Notes under the pieces: generated by a model
The model's input: only the letters and a program-made list of their open reading frames with translations
Told to the model about the DNA's origin: nothing
The model's database searches: none
In this document: positions 1 through 6,385 of the stretch, one piece after another
Layout of the letters: each line of letters starts with the position of its first letter
Position numbering within the stretch: the stretch's first letter is position 1
From: JBBCJR01 sp037190805
GTDB taxonomy: Bacteria > Pseudomonadota > Alphaproteobacteria > Sphingomonadales > Sphingomonadaceae
Direction of reading: 5' to 3'
DNA: 26,065 nt
Assembly (NCBI GenBank): GCA_037190805.1
Contig: JBBCJR010000030.1
Span: 1 to 26,065, forward strand
Position numbers and translations under genes: made by a program

Positions 1-47
1 GCTCCACCACAAAAAAGTGCGGGGTGGCGCCAATCTAACGCTGAGAA

Positions 48-145
48 GGTGGTGGGAGCCGGAACGACCCGAAGCAAACTCGTTGCGGCTGCTTCCTTCC
101 GGATCTGACCGGGTTGGCGAGGACTCCGCCCGCCCGACTCCCGGC
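48..145 (-). ncRNA. ffs: 4.5S / small-type signal recognition particle RNA
   Basis: Read on the minus strand, this stretch contains GGTCAGATCCGGAAGGAAGC followed by AGCC. This is the near-invariant apical domain of bacterial SRP RNA (the E. coli form has GGTCAGGTCC), where Ffh binds. The ends pair as expected for the long hairpin: GGGAG near the 5' end and CTCCC near the 3' end. The length of about 97 nt fits the small bacterial type without an Alu domain. The RNA joins Ffh for co-translational membrane targeting. It lies about 65 nt downstream of the ferredoxin gene on the same strand. A T-rich run (TTTTTT, about 12-17) lies beyond its 3' end and may help termination. The exact 5' and 3' ends are estimated to within about 5 nt. 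Confidence 0.95.
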
Positions 146-211
146 GCTCATATGGGGGAAGCGAAGGCGGGTGGCAAGATCGCCCCACCATGGCGGCGCT
201 GCGGGGGTTTC

Positions 212-547
212 TCAGCGTCCCTGCATGTTCCGCACTTCACCCGGTATCCTGACCGTCAGACTATCCAGCCCCTCCCCCAGCCAGATCTGGCAGGCAAGGC
301 GGCTGGTGCGGGTGGCGGCGGCGGCGAGATCGAGCATGTCTTCCTCCTCCTCCGTCGCGGGCCGCAACTTGGGAAAATCCTCAGCCGCGACGATGACGTG
401 ACAGGTCGAGCAGGCCATGGCACCTTCGCACGTTCCCTCAAGCGGCTGATCCTCGGCCTGGGCGAGGTCGAGGAGACGCGTGCCAACCGGGGCGTCAACC
501 TCGCGCACCGTGCCGCCATCGGCCGAGATGAAGCGTACCAGCGTCAT
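212..547 (-). CDS. fdx: 2Fe-2S ferredoxin, adrenodoxin/ISC type
   Basis: The product is 111 residues. Cys40, Cys46 and Cys49 (TCEGAMACSTC) and Cys86 (RLACQ) give the CX5CX2C...C ligand pattern of vertebrate-type/ISC ferredoxins. An acidic stretch (EEEED, 66-70) matches the usual partner-binding helix. It would carry electrons in the cytoplasm, either for Fe-S cluster assembly or for a monooxygenase. Its start codon overlaps the stop of the upstream cysteine desulfurase by 4 nt (ATGA), with GGAG just upstream, so the two are probably translationally coupled. That neighbourhood favours a role in sulfur/Fe-S chemistry over a P450 partner, but this is inferred from context. Confidence 0.93.
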   Translation of the reverse strand: MTLVRFISADGGTVREVDAPVGTRLLDLAQAEDQPLEGTCEGAMACSTCHVIVAAEDFPKLRPATEEEEDMLDLAAAATRTSRLACQIWLGEGLDSLTVRIPGEVRNMQGR

Positions 548-1677
548 GCGCCGCCGCTCCGCTGGCGGGCGATGCCCTCGTTAAGCAAGACGACCGCCCG
601 ATCCATCTCGTCCTCTCCCGTATAGCGTCCCCACCCCAGACGGATGCTGGACCGTGTCTCCTGGGCATCGAGGCCGAGGGCCGTCAGCACATGGCTGGGT
701 CGGCCTGAACCACTGGCACAAGCGGATGCGGCTGAAAATGCCACGCCGCGCACGTCGGAGATCAGCCTTCCCGCGTCGACACCGGGCAACACGACATTGG
801 CATTGCCGCAAAAGCGCGTCTCGCTGCTGCCATTCAGCCGGAATGGCCCATGCAATCCGGTAAGCAGCCGATCGCGCAGGCGGGCGAGATGGGCAATATC
901 ATCCTCCATCCGCGTCGCCGCTACTGCCGTCGCAGCGCCAAAGCCCGCGCAAAGCGCCGGGGCGAGCGTTCCCGAGCGCATCCCGCGCCCCTCCTGCCCG
1001 CCGCCATGCAGCAGCGGCGCGATCGCCACGTCCTCCCGGACCCACAGCGCGCCGATACCTTTGGGACCATAAAGCTTGTGGGCGCTCATCGACACCAGAT
1101 CGGCGTGCGCGAGATCGATTGGCAGCTTGCCCGCGCTCTGCGCCGCGTCGAGATGAACCAACGCCCCCACCCCGCGAGCAAGATCCGCCAACGCCGCGAC
1201 GGGCTGGAGGACGCCGATCTCGTTGTTGACCGTCATTACCGAGAGCAGCGCCGTGCGCTCATCGATCACGGCCCGCGCCTCGTCGAGGTCGACCAGGCCA
1301 TCGCTGCCGACCGGCAGCACCACCACGTCCACCCCCTGCCCGGCCAGATACTGCGCCGTTTCCAGGACGCAGGCATGCTCGGTCGCCACCGTCACCAGCC
1401 GGCATCGATCGCGGGGCGCCGCCGCCATTACCCCCTTCAGAGCCCAATTCGCGGACTCCGTCGCACCGGCGGTGAAGAACAGCCGCGCCGGATCGGCACC
1501 GATCAACGCCGCAACCTGATCACGCGCTACCGCCACCGCGGCGTCCGCCTCGCGTCCGTAGAGATGCGGGCTGTGGGGATTGCCGAAGCGATCACCGAGA
1601 TAAGGCAGCATTGCCGCCCGCGCCTCGGGCGCCAGGGGTGTCGTCGCCTGATGGTCGAGATAGATCGGCCGGGTCAT
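544..1677 (-). CDS. Cysteine desulfurase (class V aminotransferase), copy 1
   Basis: The product is 377 residues, a PLP-dependent NifS/IscS-like enzyme that converts cysteine to alanine and passes the persulfide sulfur to acceptors. The N-terminal signature is YLDHQATTP. Visible PLP-site residues are His101 (ATEHACV), Asp177 (HLDAAQ) and the Schiff-base lysine Lys201 (SAHKLYGPKG). The persulfide cysteine is Cys320 in the SACASGSGRPSHVL loop, which resembles the IscS/NifS group more than SufS. Length and motif order are normal. Its start overlaps the stop of the second desulfurase gene by 4 nt, and its stop overlaps the ferredoxin start by 4 nt. The three therefore form one tight minus-strand operon. 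Whether it serves Fe-S assembly, tRNA thiolation or another pathway cannot be told from the sequence. Confidence 0.93.
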   Translation of the reverse strand: MTRPIYLDHQATTPLAPEARAAMLPYLGDRFGNPHSPHLYGREADAAVAVARDQVAALIGADPARLFFTAGATESANWALKGVMAAAPRDRCRLVTVATEHACVLETAQYLAGQGVDVVVLPVGSDGLVDLDEARAVIDERTALLSVMTVNNEIGVLQPVAALADLARGVGALVHLDAAQSAGKLPIDLAHADLVSMSAHKLYGPKGIGALWVREDVAIAPLLHGGGQEGRGMRSGTLAPALCAGFGAATAVAATRMEDDIAHLARLRDRLLTGLHGPFRLNGSSETRFCGNANVVLPGVDAGRLISDVRGVAFSAASACASGSGRPSHVLTALGLDAQETRSSIRLGWGRYTGEDEMDRAVVLLNEGIARQRSGGA

Positions 1678-2738
1678 GCCGCCTTGTGCCCCGCGCGCCG
1701 GTAGAGCGCCACCCAGGCGGCAATCAGCGCATCGACCTCTGCCACCGTGCTGGAGGCGGCGAAGCTGATACGAATCACCTCGCGCGAGGCCGGTTCCACC
1801 ATGCCCAGCACGGAGAGAACATGACTCGGTTTCATACTGCCCGACGAACAGGCGGATCCTGCGGACACTGCGATGCCCGCCAGGTCGAGCTGCATCAACT
1901 GGACGGCGGCGTCGACGCCCGGCATGCGGATGGCACTGATCGTCGGCAGGCGCGGCGCATCGGCGGCAACGATCTCCGCCCCCTCGGCAACCAGCGCGGA
2001 TTCCAATCGGTCGCGCAGCATCCGGGTGTGGTTGAGAAAGGTGTCGACCGGCGGCAGCGCTGCCAGCGCGGCAGCGAGCGCCAGCGCGGCCGGCCCATTC
2101 TCGGTCCCGCCACGATAGCCCATTTCCTGCCCACCACTGGCCTCGATCAATGCCGGGTCACGGATGACCAGCAGGCCGATGCCCGGTGGCGCGCCCAGCT
2201 TGTGGCCCGACAAGGCGACGAAATCCGCGTCGGGAAGCGGCAGGCGGCCGGCGCCCTGAGAGGCATCGGCCAGCCACAATCCACCTGACGCCGCGATCGC
2301 CGCCGCATCGACAGCCGGGATCAGGCCGGTTTCGTTATTCACCTGCTGCACGGCAACCAGCGCCGGTGGGCTGCTGGCAAGCAAGGAGAGATCGACGACG
2401 CCGTCCGCCGCCACCGCTAGCCGCGCCGCATCGGGCGCAGCGCGCAGCACCGCATCATGCTCGATCGCCGATACCAGCCGCCCGGGCCGACGCGCTTGTA
2501 GAAGAGCGATCGCCAGCGCCTCGCTGGCCCCGGACGTGAAGACCAGGGTCCGCCCTTCGACCCCGAGGGCGGACGCGATCCGCCGCCGCGCATCCTCGAG
2601 CGCCACGCGCGCGGCGCGACCCTCGGCATGCGGCGAGGACGGGTTGGCCCATCCGGCCAGTCCCGCCGCCATCGCATCGGCGGCCGCCGGCGCCACCGGC
2701 GTCGTCGCGGCATGATCGAGATAAATTCGGGTGGTCAT
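1674..2738 (-). CDS. Cysteine desulfurase (class V aminotransferase), copy 2
   Basis: The product is 354 residues from the chosen ATG at 2738, which has GAGGA 5-9 nt upstream; an in-frame ATG 21 nt further upstream has no such site. It carries YLDHAATTP at the N-terminus, His94 (IEHDAV), Asp158 (LADASQ), Lys180 (LSGHKLGAPPG) and the persulfide Cys297 in SAGSACSSGSMKPSHVL. All residues needed for PLP-dependent desulfuration are therefore present. It is clearly diverged from the adjacent downstream desulfurase, which shares the fold and motifs but few stretches of identity, so this is not a recent duplication. It is first in the operon desulfurase-desulfurase-ferredoxin and is divergent from the alpha/beta hydrolase gene. 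The two paralogues may serve different acceptors or act together; this is not resolvable here. Confidence 0.93.
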   Translation of the reverse strand: MTTRIYLDHAATTPVAPAAADAMAAGLAGWANPSSPHAEGRAARVALEDARRRIASALGVEGRTLVFTSGASEALAIALLQARRPGRLVSAIEHDAVLRAAPDAARLAVAADGVVDLSLLASSPPALVAVQQVNNETGLIPAVDAAAIAASGGLWLADASQGAGRLPLPDADFVALSGHKLGAPPGIGLLVIRDPALIEASGGQEMGYRGGTENGPAALALAAALAALPPVDTFLNHTRMLRDRLESALVAEGAEIVAADAPRLPTISAIRMPGVDAAVQLMQLDLAGIAVSAGSACSSGSMKPSHVLSVLGMVEPASREVIRISFAASSTVAEVDALIAAWVALYRRAGHKAA

Positions 2739-2769
2739 CGAATCCTCGGATTGCCACAAAGATTGCGGC

Positions 2770-2800
2770 GCTTGGCAGGACCCCTATATAGGCGCCAAGC
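2770..2800. promoter_or_regulatory. Inverted repeat in divergent promoter region
   Basis: A perfect 7-bp inverted repeat (GCTTGGC at 2770-2776, GCCAAGC at 2794-2800) is separated by 17 bp. The spacer contains CTATATAG. It sits in the 95-bp gap between the divergent desulfurase operon and the hydrolase gene. The position suggests a shared operator. No known regulator motif was matched with confidence. Confidence 0.35.
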
Positions 2801-2833
2801 TTTCCTCTTTTCGAGACAGGTCGTCCACACCCG

Positions 2834-3484
2834 ATGCCCGAAGTCATTTTCCCCGGTCCCGAAGGTCGTCTCCAGGGTCGTTTCTCGCCCCCGCCCCGGC
2901 CGCGCGCGCCTGTCGCCCTGATTCTCCACCCGCACCCGACCAGCGGCGGGACGATGAACAACCGCATCGTCCAGTCGATGTATCAGACCTTCGTCAGGCG
3001 CGGCTTTGCCACCCTGCGTTTCAATTTCCGGGGCGTCGGGCGCAGCCAGGGCACGTTCGACAACGGCATCGGCGAGCTGTCGGATGCGGCTTCGGCGCTC
3101 GACTGGGTGCAGCAGATTCATCCGGAGTCGGAGACCACCTGGGTTGCCGGCTACAGCTTCGGCGCGTGGATCGGCATGCAGCTGCTGATGCGGCGACCCG
3201 AGATCAAGGGCTTCATCTCGATCTCTCCGCCCGCCAATCTCTATGACTTCACCTTCCTGGCGCCCTGCCCGTCGTCGGGCATCATCGTTCAGGGCCGCGC
3301 CGACGACGTGGTGACGCCCGCCGGCGTCCAGAAGCTGGTCGACAAGCTGAAGACCCAGCGCCACATCACCATCGACCATGTCGAGATCGACGGCGCCAAT
3401 CATTTCTTCGAAAATGAGCAGGACCAGATGATGGGCGCTGTCGACGCCTATCTGGACAAACGCCTCGCCACCGACCGGCGCTAG
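2834..3484 (+). CDS. Alpha/beta hydrolase (COG2945-like)
   Basis: The product is 216 residues, a small cytoplasmic alpha/beta hydrolase. The nucleophile elbow is GYSFGAW with Ser108. The probable acid is Asp157 or Asp158 (GRADDVVTP), and the catalytic His190 lies in GANHFF. The oxyanion-side motif HPHPTSGGTMNN (32-43) and the FRGVGRSQG segment are typical of the COG2945 group of dienelactone-hydrolase-like proteins. There is no signal peptide. It is transcribed away from the two cysteine desulfurases across a 95-bp gap. Genes of this group are, to my knowledge, often found near sulfur/Fe-S genes in alphaproteobacteria, but the substrate is unknown. The ATG has only a weak ribosome site. It converges on the VOC gene with 17 bp between stops. 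Confidence 0.88.
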   Translation: MPEVIFPGPEGRLQGRFSPPPRPRAPVALILHPHPTSGGTMNNRIVQSMYQTFVRRGFATLRFNFRGVGRSQGTFDNGIGELSDAASALDWVQQIHPESETTWVAGYSFGAWIGMQLLMRRPEIKGFISISPPANLYDFTFLAPCPSSGIIVQGRADDVVTPAGVQKLVDKLKTQRHITIDHVEIDGANHFFENEQDQMMGAVDAYLDKRLATDRR

Positions 3485-3501
3485 TTTCATCCACGCTGAC
3501 G

Positions 3502-3927
3502 TCAGTCATCCGCGGGAAGCATGTGGGGATTCCACACGATTTCCCAAAGATGGCCGTCGGGATCGCGGAAATATCCAGCGTAGCCGCCATAGAAGGTGTC
3601 CTGGGCAGCTTTGACGATCTCGGCACCGGCACGCCGAGCAGCTGCCATCGTCTCATCAACCTCCTCGCGGCGCAGGACATTGTGGCCGATGGTGAAAGCC
3701 GTGGACGAGGCAGGATGCTTCGGCAGGCCCGTGTCATGGGCAATATCGTCCTGCGCCCAGATCGCGAGCTTCAGCCCGCCCGAGAGCGCGAAGAATGCAA
3801 CCGCGCCATGCTCGAACTCGCGGCCGACGATGCCCTCGGTCGGAAGGCCAAAACCGTCGCGATAGAAGGCGAGTGACCGCTCCAGATCAGCAACGCCGAG
3901 CGTTAGAACGGAAATGCGAGGTTTCAT
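3502..3927 (-). CDS. VOC-family (glyoxalase/bleomycin-resistance fold) protein
   Basis: The product is 141 residues with the paired beta-alpha-beta-beta-beta modules of the vicinal oxygen chelate fold. The first module opens with ISVLTLGVADLERSLAFYRD, and the second ends in GYFRDPDGHLWEIVWNP with Glu129 at the usual metal-ligand position. The first strand lacks the usual metal-ligand histidine, so metal binding may be altered. Such proteins range from glyoxalases and dioxygenases to antibiotic-binding proteins, and the substrate cannot be assigned. The start is supported by a purine-rich GGGAACGGGA just before ATG. A 14-bp palindrome lies 49 bp upstream of the start. Confidence 0.85.
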   Translation of the reverse strand: MKPRISVLTLGVADLERSLAFYRDGFGLPTEGIVGREFEHGAVAFFALSGGLKLAIWAQDDIAHDTGLPKHPASSTAFTIGHNVLRREEVDETMAAARRAGAEIVKAAQDTFYGGYAGYFRDPDGHLWEIVWNPHMLPADD

Positions 3928-3975
3928 TCCCGTTCCCTTCCCATCAGTATGCGCGCCAAGGCGCCGAAGCAGTCA

Positions 3976-3989
3976 GCGGTCATGACCGC
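3976..3989. promoter_or_regulatory. 14-bp perfect palindrome upstream of VOC gene
   Basis: GCGGTCATGACCGC is its own reverse complement. It lies in the 126-bp gap between the arsC-like stop and the VOC start, 49 bp upstream of the VOC ATG, which suits a repressor operator. A second short dyad (GCGCC-AA-GGCGC) lies just downstream in the direction of VOC transcription. Confidence 0.35.
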
Positions 3990-4053
3990 CACAACGATAG
4001 GACTCGACACGCCAGAGCGCGCAGGCCGCCCCTGATGTGGATCGACACCACCC

Positions 4054-4401
4054 TCAGGCGAAGGCGGCGGCATAGGTCTCAGGCTTGAATCCGACCACAA
4101 GCTTGCCGTCGATATCCAGCACCGGGCGCTTGATCACCGACGGCTGGGCCAGCATCAGCGCGATCGCCCTGGCGCGGTCGATGTCAGCCCGATCCGCCTC
4201 CGGCAGCTTGCGGAAGGTGGTGCCGGCGCGGTTCAGCAGCTTTTCCCACCCCAGCACGTCGCTCCAACGGTCGAGATGTGCGGCGTCGATCCCGTCGGTC
4301 TTATAATCATGGAAGCGATAGGCGACGCCCTTCGCGTCCAGCCAGGCGCGCGCCTTCTTCATCGTGTCGCAATTCCTGATGCCATGGATGGTAACGGCCA
4401 T
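4054..4401 (-). CDS. ArsC/Spx-family reductase, YffB type
   Basis: The product is 115 residues with a thioredoxin-like fold. The N-terminus GIRNCDTMKKARAWL carries the single active cysteine Cys11. The pattern YRFHDYKTDG, GWEKLLNRAGTTFRKL and IKRPVLDIDGK (Arg92) closely matches E. coli YffB rather than true arsenate reductases. Those residues form the anion/thiol-binding pocket of the ArsC family. The role is uncertain; YffB has been proposed to act as a glutathione-dependent thiol reductase. No arsR, arsB or other arsenic genes are nearby, so an arsenate role is not supported. GGGAGAG precedes the ATG. It is a stand-alone gene. Confidence 0.9.
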   Translation of the reverse strand: MAVTIHGIRNCDTMKKARAWLDAKGVAYRFHDYKTDGIDAAHLDRWSDVLGWEKLLNRAGTTFRKLPEADRADIDRARAIALMLAQPSVIKRPVLDIDGKLVVGFKPETYAAAFA

Positions 4402-4581
4402 TGCGCTCTCCCGTTGCTGTCATTGTTACGACGCCGATCAGACGTATCGGGGTCCGAACCCGCTCTCTTAGGCTCTGGCAGTCATCGGTTCAAACCGGGT
4501 CATCGCCCGATTCCACTCCCGCTCGCGCCAGGACGGATTGGGCGTTAGGATGATCGGCAAGGGGCGACACGTGGAGGCCTC
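4402..4581. other. Divergent intergenic region
   Basis: This 180-bp gap separates the minus-strand YffB-like gene from the plus-strand ParA-like gene. It should contain both promoters, but no convincing -35/-10 pair was recognised. The only local structure is CGGTTCAAACCG (4485-4496), a short hairpin resembling a tRNA T-arm but without the rest of a tRNA. Confidence 0.3.
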
Positions 4582-5310
4582 ATGGCGACGATAGCTATAT
4601 ACAGCATGAAAGGGGGGGTGGGGAAAACCACCCTGGCGGTCAATCTGGCCTGGGCGGCCGCCACTCTGTCCAGTCGCCGCACATTGCTCTGGGATCTGGA
4701 CGCGCAGGCCGCCGCCAGTTTCATTCTCGCGCCCGACCGGCCCGCGGGCGACGAGGCACGGGCGGTGCTGAAAGGCGACATCGGCCCGACCAAGACCATC
4801 GTTGCGACCGGTATCGAGCGGCTCGACCTGCTGCCGGCCGACGCATCGCTGCGCGGTCTTGACGCGCTGTTCGCCGATATCGACCGCAAGAAGCGCGTCC
4901 GCCGGCTGGGACAAGCATTGAACGCCCGTTACGATCATGTTCTGCTCGACTGCCCGCCCGGCCTGGGCACGACTGCCGAACAGACGATCCGCAGCGCGGA
5001 CCTGATCCTGATGCCGATGATCCCCTCGGCCTTGTCGCAACGCGCCTATGCCGAGGTGAGGCAGCATCTCGATCAGGCCCACAAAGGCGGACCACGGCTG
5101 CTGCCGCTGTTCAACATGGTCGACCGGCGACGGATCGCCCATCGCCAGGCGCTGGCGAACGATCCCGACTGGCCGGCCATACCGATGGCCAGCGTCGTCG
5201 AGACGATGGCCGAACGCCGGGCCCCGTTGGGAGCCTATGCGCCCCGGTCTCCCGCAGCCTCGGCGATCGCTGGACTATGGACCGAGATCGAGCGGCGGCT
5301 GACCGCTTAG
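4582..5310 (+). CDS. Orphan ParA-like P-loop ATPase
   Basis: The product is 242 residues of the ParA/MinD family. The deviant Walker A motif is at 10-17 (KGGVGKTT, signature Lys10 and catalytic Lys15). The A' aspartates are in WDLDAQ (Asp38, Asp40), and Walker B is LLDCPPG with Asp123. Members dimerise on ATP and position DNA or protein cargo on the nucleoid or pole. No parB, parS-like repeats or replication genes are next to it, so it is an orphan rather than a plasmid partition operon. The ATG follows GGAGG by about 5 nt. The Walker A codons contain a run of seven Gs (4612-4618), a potential slippage or sequencing-error point, but the frame is intact. It converges on the PAP2-like gene. Confidence 0.87.
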   Translation: MATIAIYSMKGGVGKTTLAVNLAWAAATLSSRRTLLWDLDAQAAASFILAPDRPAGDEARAVLKGDIGPTKTIVATGIERLDLLPADASLRGLDALFADIDRKKRVRRLGQALNARYDHVLLDCPPGLGTTAEQTIRSADLILMPMIPSALSQRAYAEVRQHLDQAHKGGPRLLPLFNMVDRRRIAHRQALANDPDWPAIPMASVVETMAERRAPLGAYAPRSPAASAIAGLWTEIERRLTA

Positions 5311-5380
5311 CTTCGACCCTTGCGGCATCAGGGCCGGCAAAGGCCATTGGCAGCCCGCCAGAACTGAATGTCGATCCGTC

Positions 5381-6169
5381 CTAGCGTGATCCCAGTATCC
5401 GCTGGGCGACCAGCCCCGCCTCGGCGGCGCAGCTTTCGGCGGGTGGCGGCGCGGCCGCGCGACGCAGAGCGACAAGCTCCGTCCGCGCCGCTTCCAGATC
5501 GGCCTGAAAGGCCGGCAGGGACTGGATCGCCGCGACGGTCGTGGCGCCCGACAGGCGGCCGGCTTCGACGGCGCTGGCGTTATGCGCCCCGCACACCATA
5601 CGGCTGTCGCCATAGGCCCGCCCCCGCGCCAACAGCGCGGTCGCCCGATCGGGCAGCAGCTGCGCCAGGACGGTGCCCCAGGCCCAGCCGACGGTCGCGG
5701 CGCCTGACGGATAGTCGAAACTCTTCAGCTCATCGAGCGGCTGGCAAACCCGGCCGCGATCGATCAGGAACGGCCGCTGGCGCTGATAATGCGCCTTGGC
5801 GATGTTGGAGAGGTCGTTCGCATCCCGCTCCACCCGTTTCATCAACGCGGCGAGGCGCGGCGCCGTTTCCGGCGTCAGGGTGACACCTGCCGCGCAGCTG
5901 AAATTCCGCAGCATCTCGGGCATCCCGGCCGCGACATCCTTCGTCGCAAGATCCCAGCGGGGGGTATCGGCGAGACGGCGGGTGGCCTTGAAGATGGCGC
6001 GATCGGCGGCATAGCGTGCATCGCCCTTGGTCGGCGCCGGCGGATAGATGGCGAGTGGATCCACGGCGCCCTTCTGAAGGTAGCCCGTCGGCGCGCCGTC
6101 GGCGCCAATCAGCGTCAACGGTGCCAGCACCACGACCGCAAGCCGAAACAATCCCGTCCTCATCCCCAT
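5381..6169 (-). CDS. PAP2 / class A acid-phosphatase-like secreted protein with altered active site
   Basis: The product is 262 residues. An N-terminal hydrophobic segment (about 5-23, ending near GADGA) suggests export to the periplasm. The class A nonspecific acid phosphatase layout is recognisable: KAHYQRQRPF (Lys125, Arg132) gives KX6RP, then YPSGAATVGW at 153-162, then SRMVCGAH with Arg190 and His196. Family members normally have PSGH and SRX5HX3D. Here the PSGH histidine is Ala157, and the aspartate three residues after the catalytic-type His is replaced (position 200 is Ala). I checked both substitutions against the DNA. His196, Arg132, Arg190 and Lys125 remain. The protein may have weak, altered or no phosphatase activity. 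The start could also be the ATG two codons downstream; no clear ribosome site decides it. Confidence 0.82.
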   Translation of the reverse strand: MGMRTGLFRLAVVVLAPLTLIGADGAPTGYLQKGAVDPLAIYPPAPTKGDARYAADRAIFKATRRLADTPRWDLATKDVAAGMPEMLRNFSCAAGVTLTPETAPRLAALMKRVERDANDLSNIAKAHYQRQRPFLIDRGRVCQPLDELKSFDYPSGAATVGWAWGTVLAQLLPDRATALLARGRAYGDSRMVCGAHNASAVEAGRLSGATTVAAIQSLPAFQADLEAARTELVALRRAAAPPPAESCAAEAGLVAQRILGSR

Positions 6170-6385
6170 TTCCCCATCCCTGTTCTTGTTCGCTAGCTAT
6201 CACCGGCATCGGCAATATTTCAGATTTATGACCGGCGGGGAAGTGAGCGCGAGCCAGCTGTCGTCAGCCTCCATGTTGGTCTGGAAACGCCCTTTCCGAC
6301 CCGATCCACGCCCGCCCGAAACTTTTATCGCCCATGGTGCGCAAAAAGGCTGCATCTCGCGGCTCGCTGGGCAATAGAGGATCAG
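6170..6385. other. Divergent promoter region, PAP2-like / mrp operon
   Basis: This 216-bp gap between the minus-strand PAP2-like gene and mrpA must hold the mrp operon promoter. A GAGGA ribosome site lies 4-8 nt before the mrpA ATG. I saw no convincing operator, riboswitch or terminator. Confidence 0.4.

Noticed and set aside
17..625. Long plus-strand open frame across the SRP RNA and ferredoxin region
   Set aside because: It is antisense to the SRP RNA and ferredoxin, with low-complexity arginine/glycine-rich sequence, typical of shadow frames in GC-rich DNA.
850..1704. Plus-strand open frame of 284 codons over cysteine desulfurase copy 1
   Set aside because: It is antisense to a clearly conserved enzyme and its product has no recognisable domain and a very high Arg/His content.
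4485..4498. T-arm-like sequence CGGTTCAAACCGGG suggesting a tRNA gene
   Set aside because: No acceptor, D-arm or anticodon arm can be placed around it on either strand; it is only a short hairpin.
4612..4618. Run of seven Gs in the Walker A codons of the ParA-like gene as a phase-variation tract
   Set aside because: The run encodes the invariant KGGVGKT motif, so it is explained by the protein sequence; the frame is intact.
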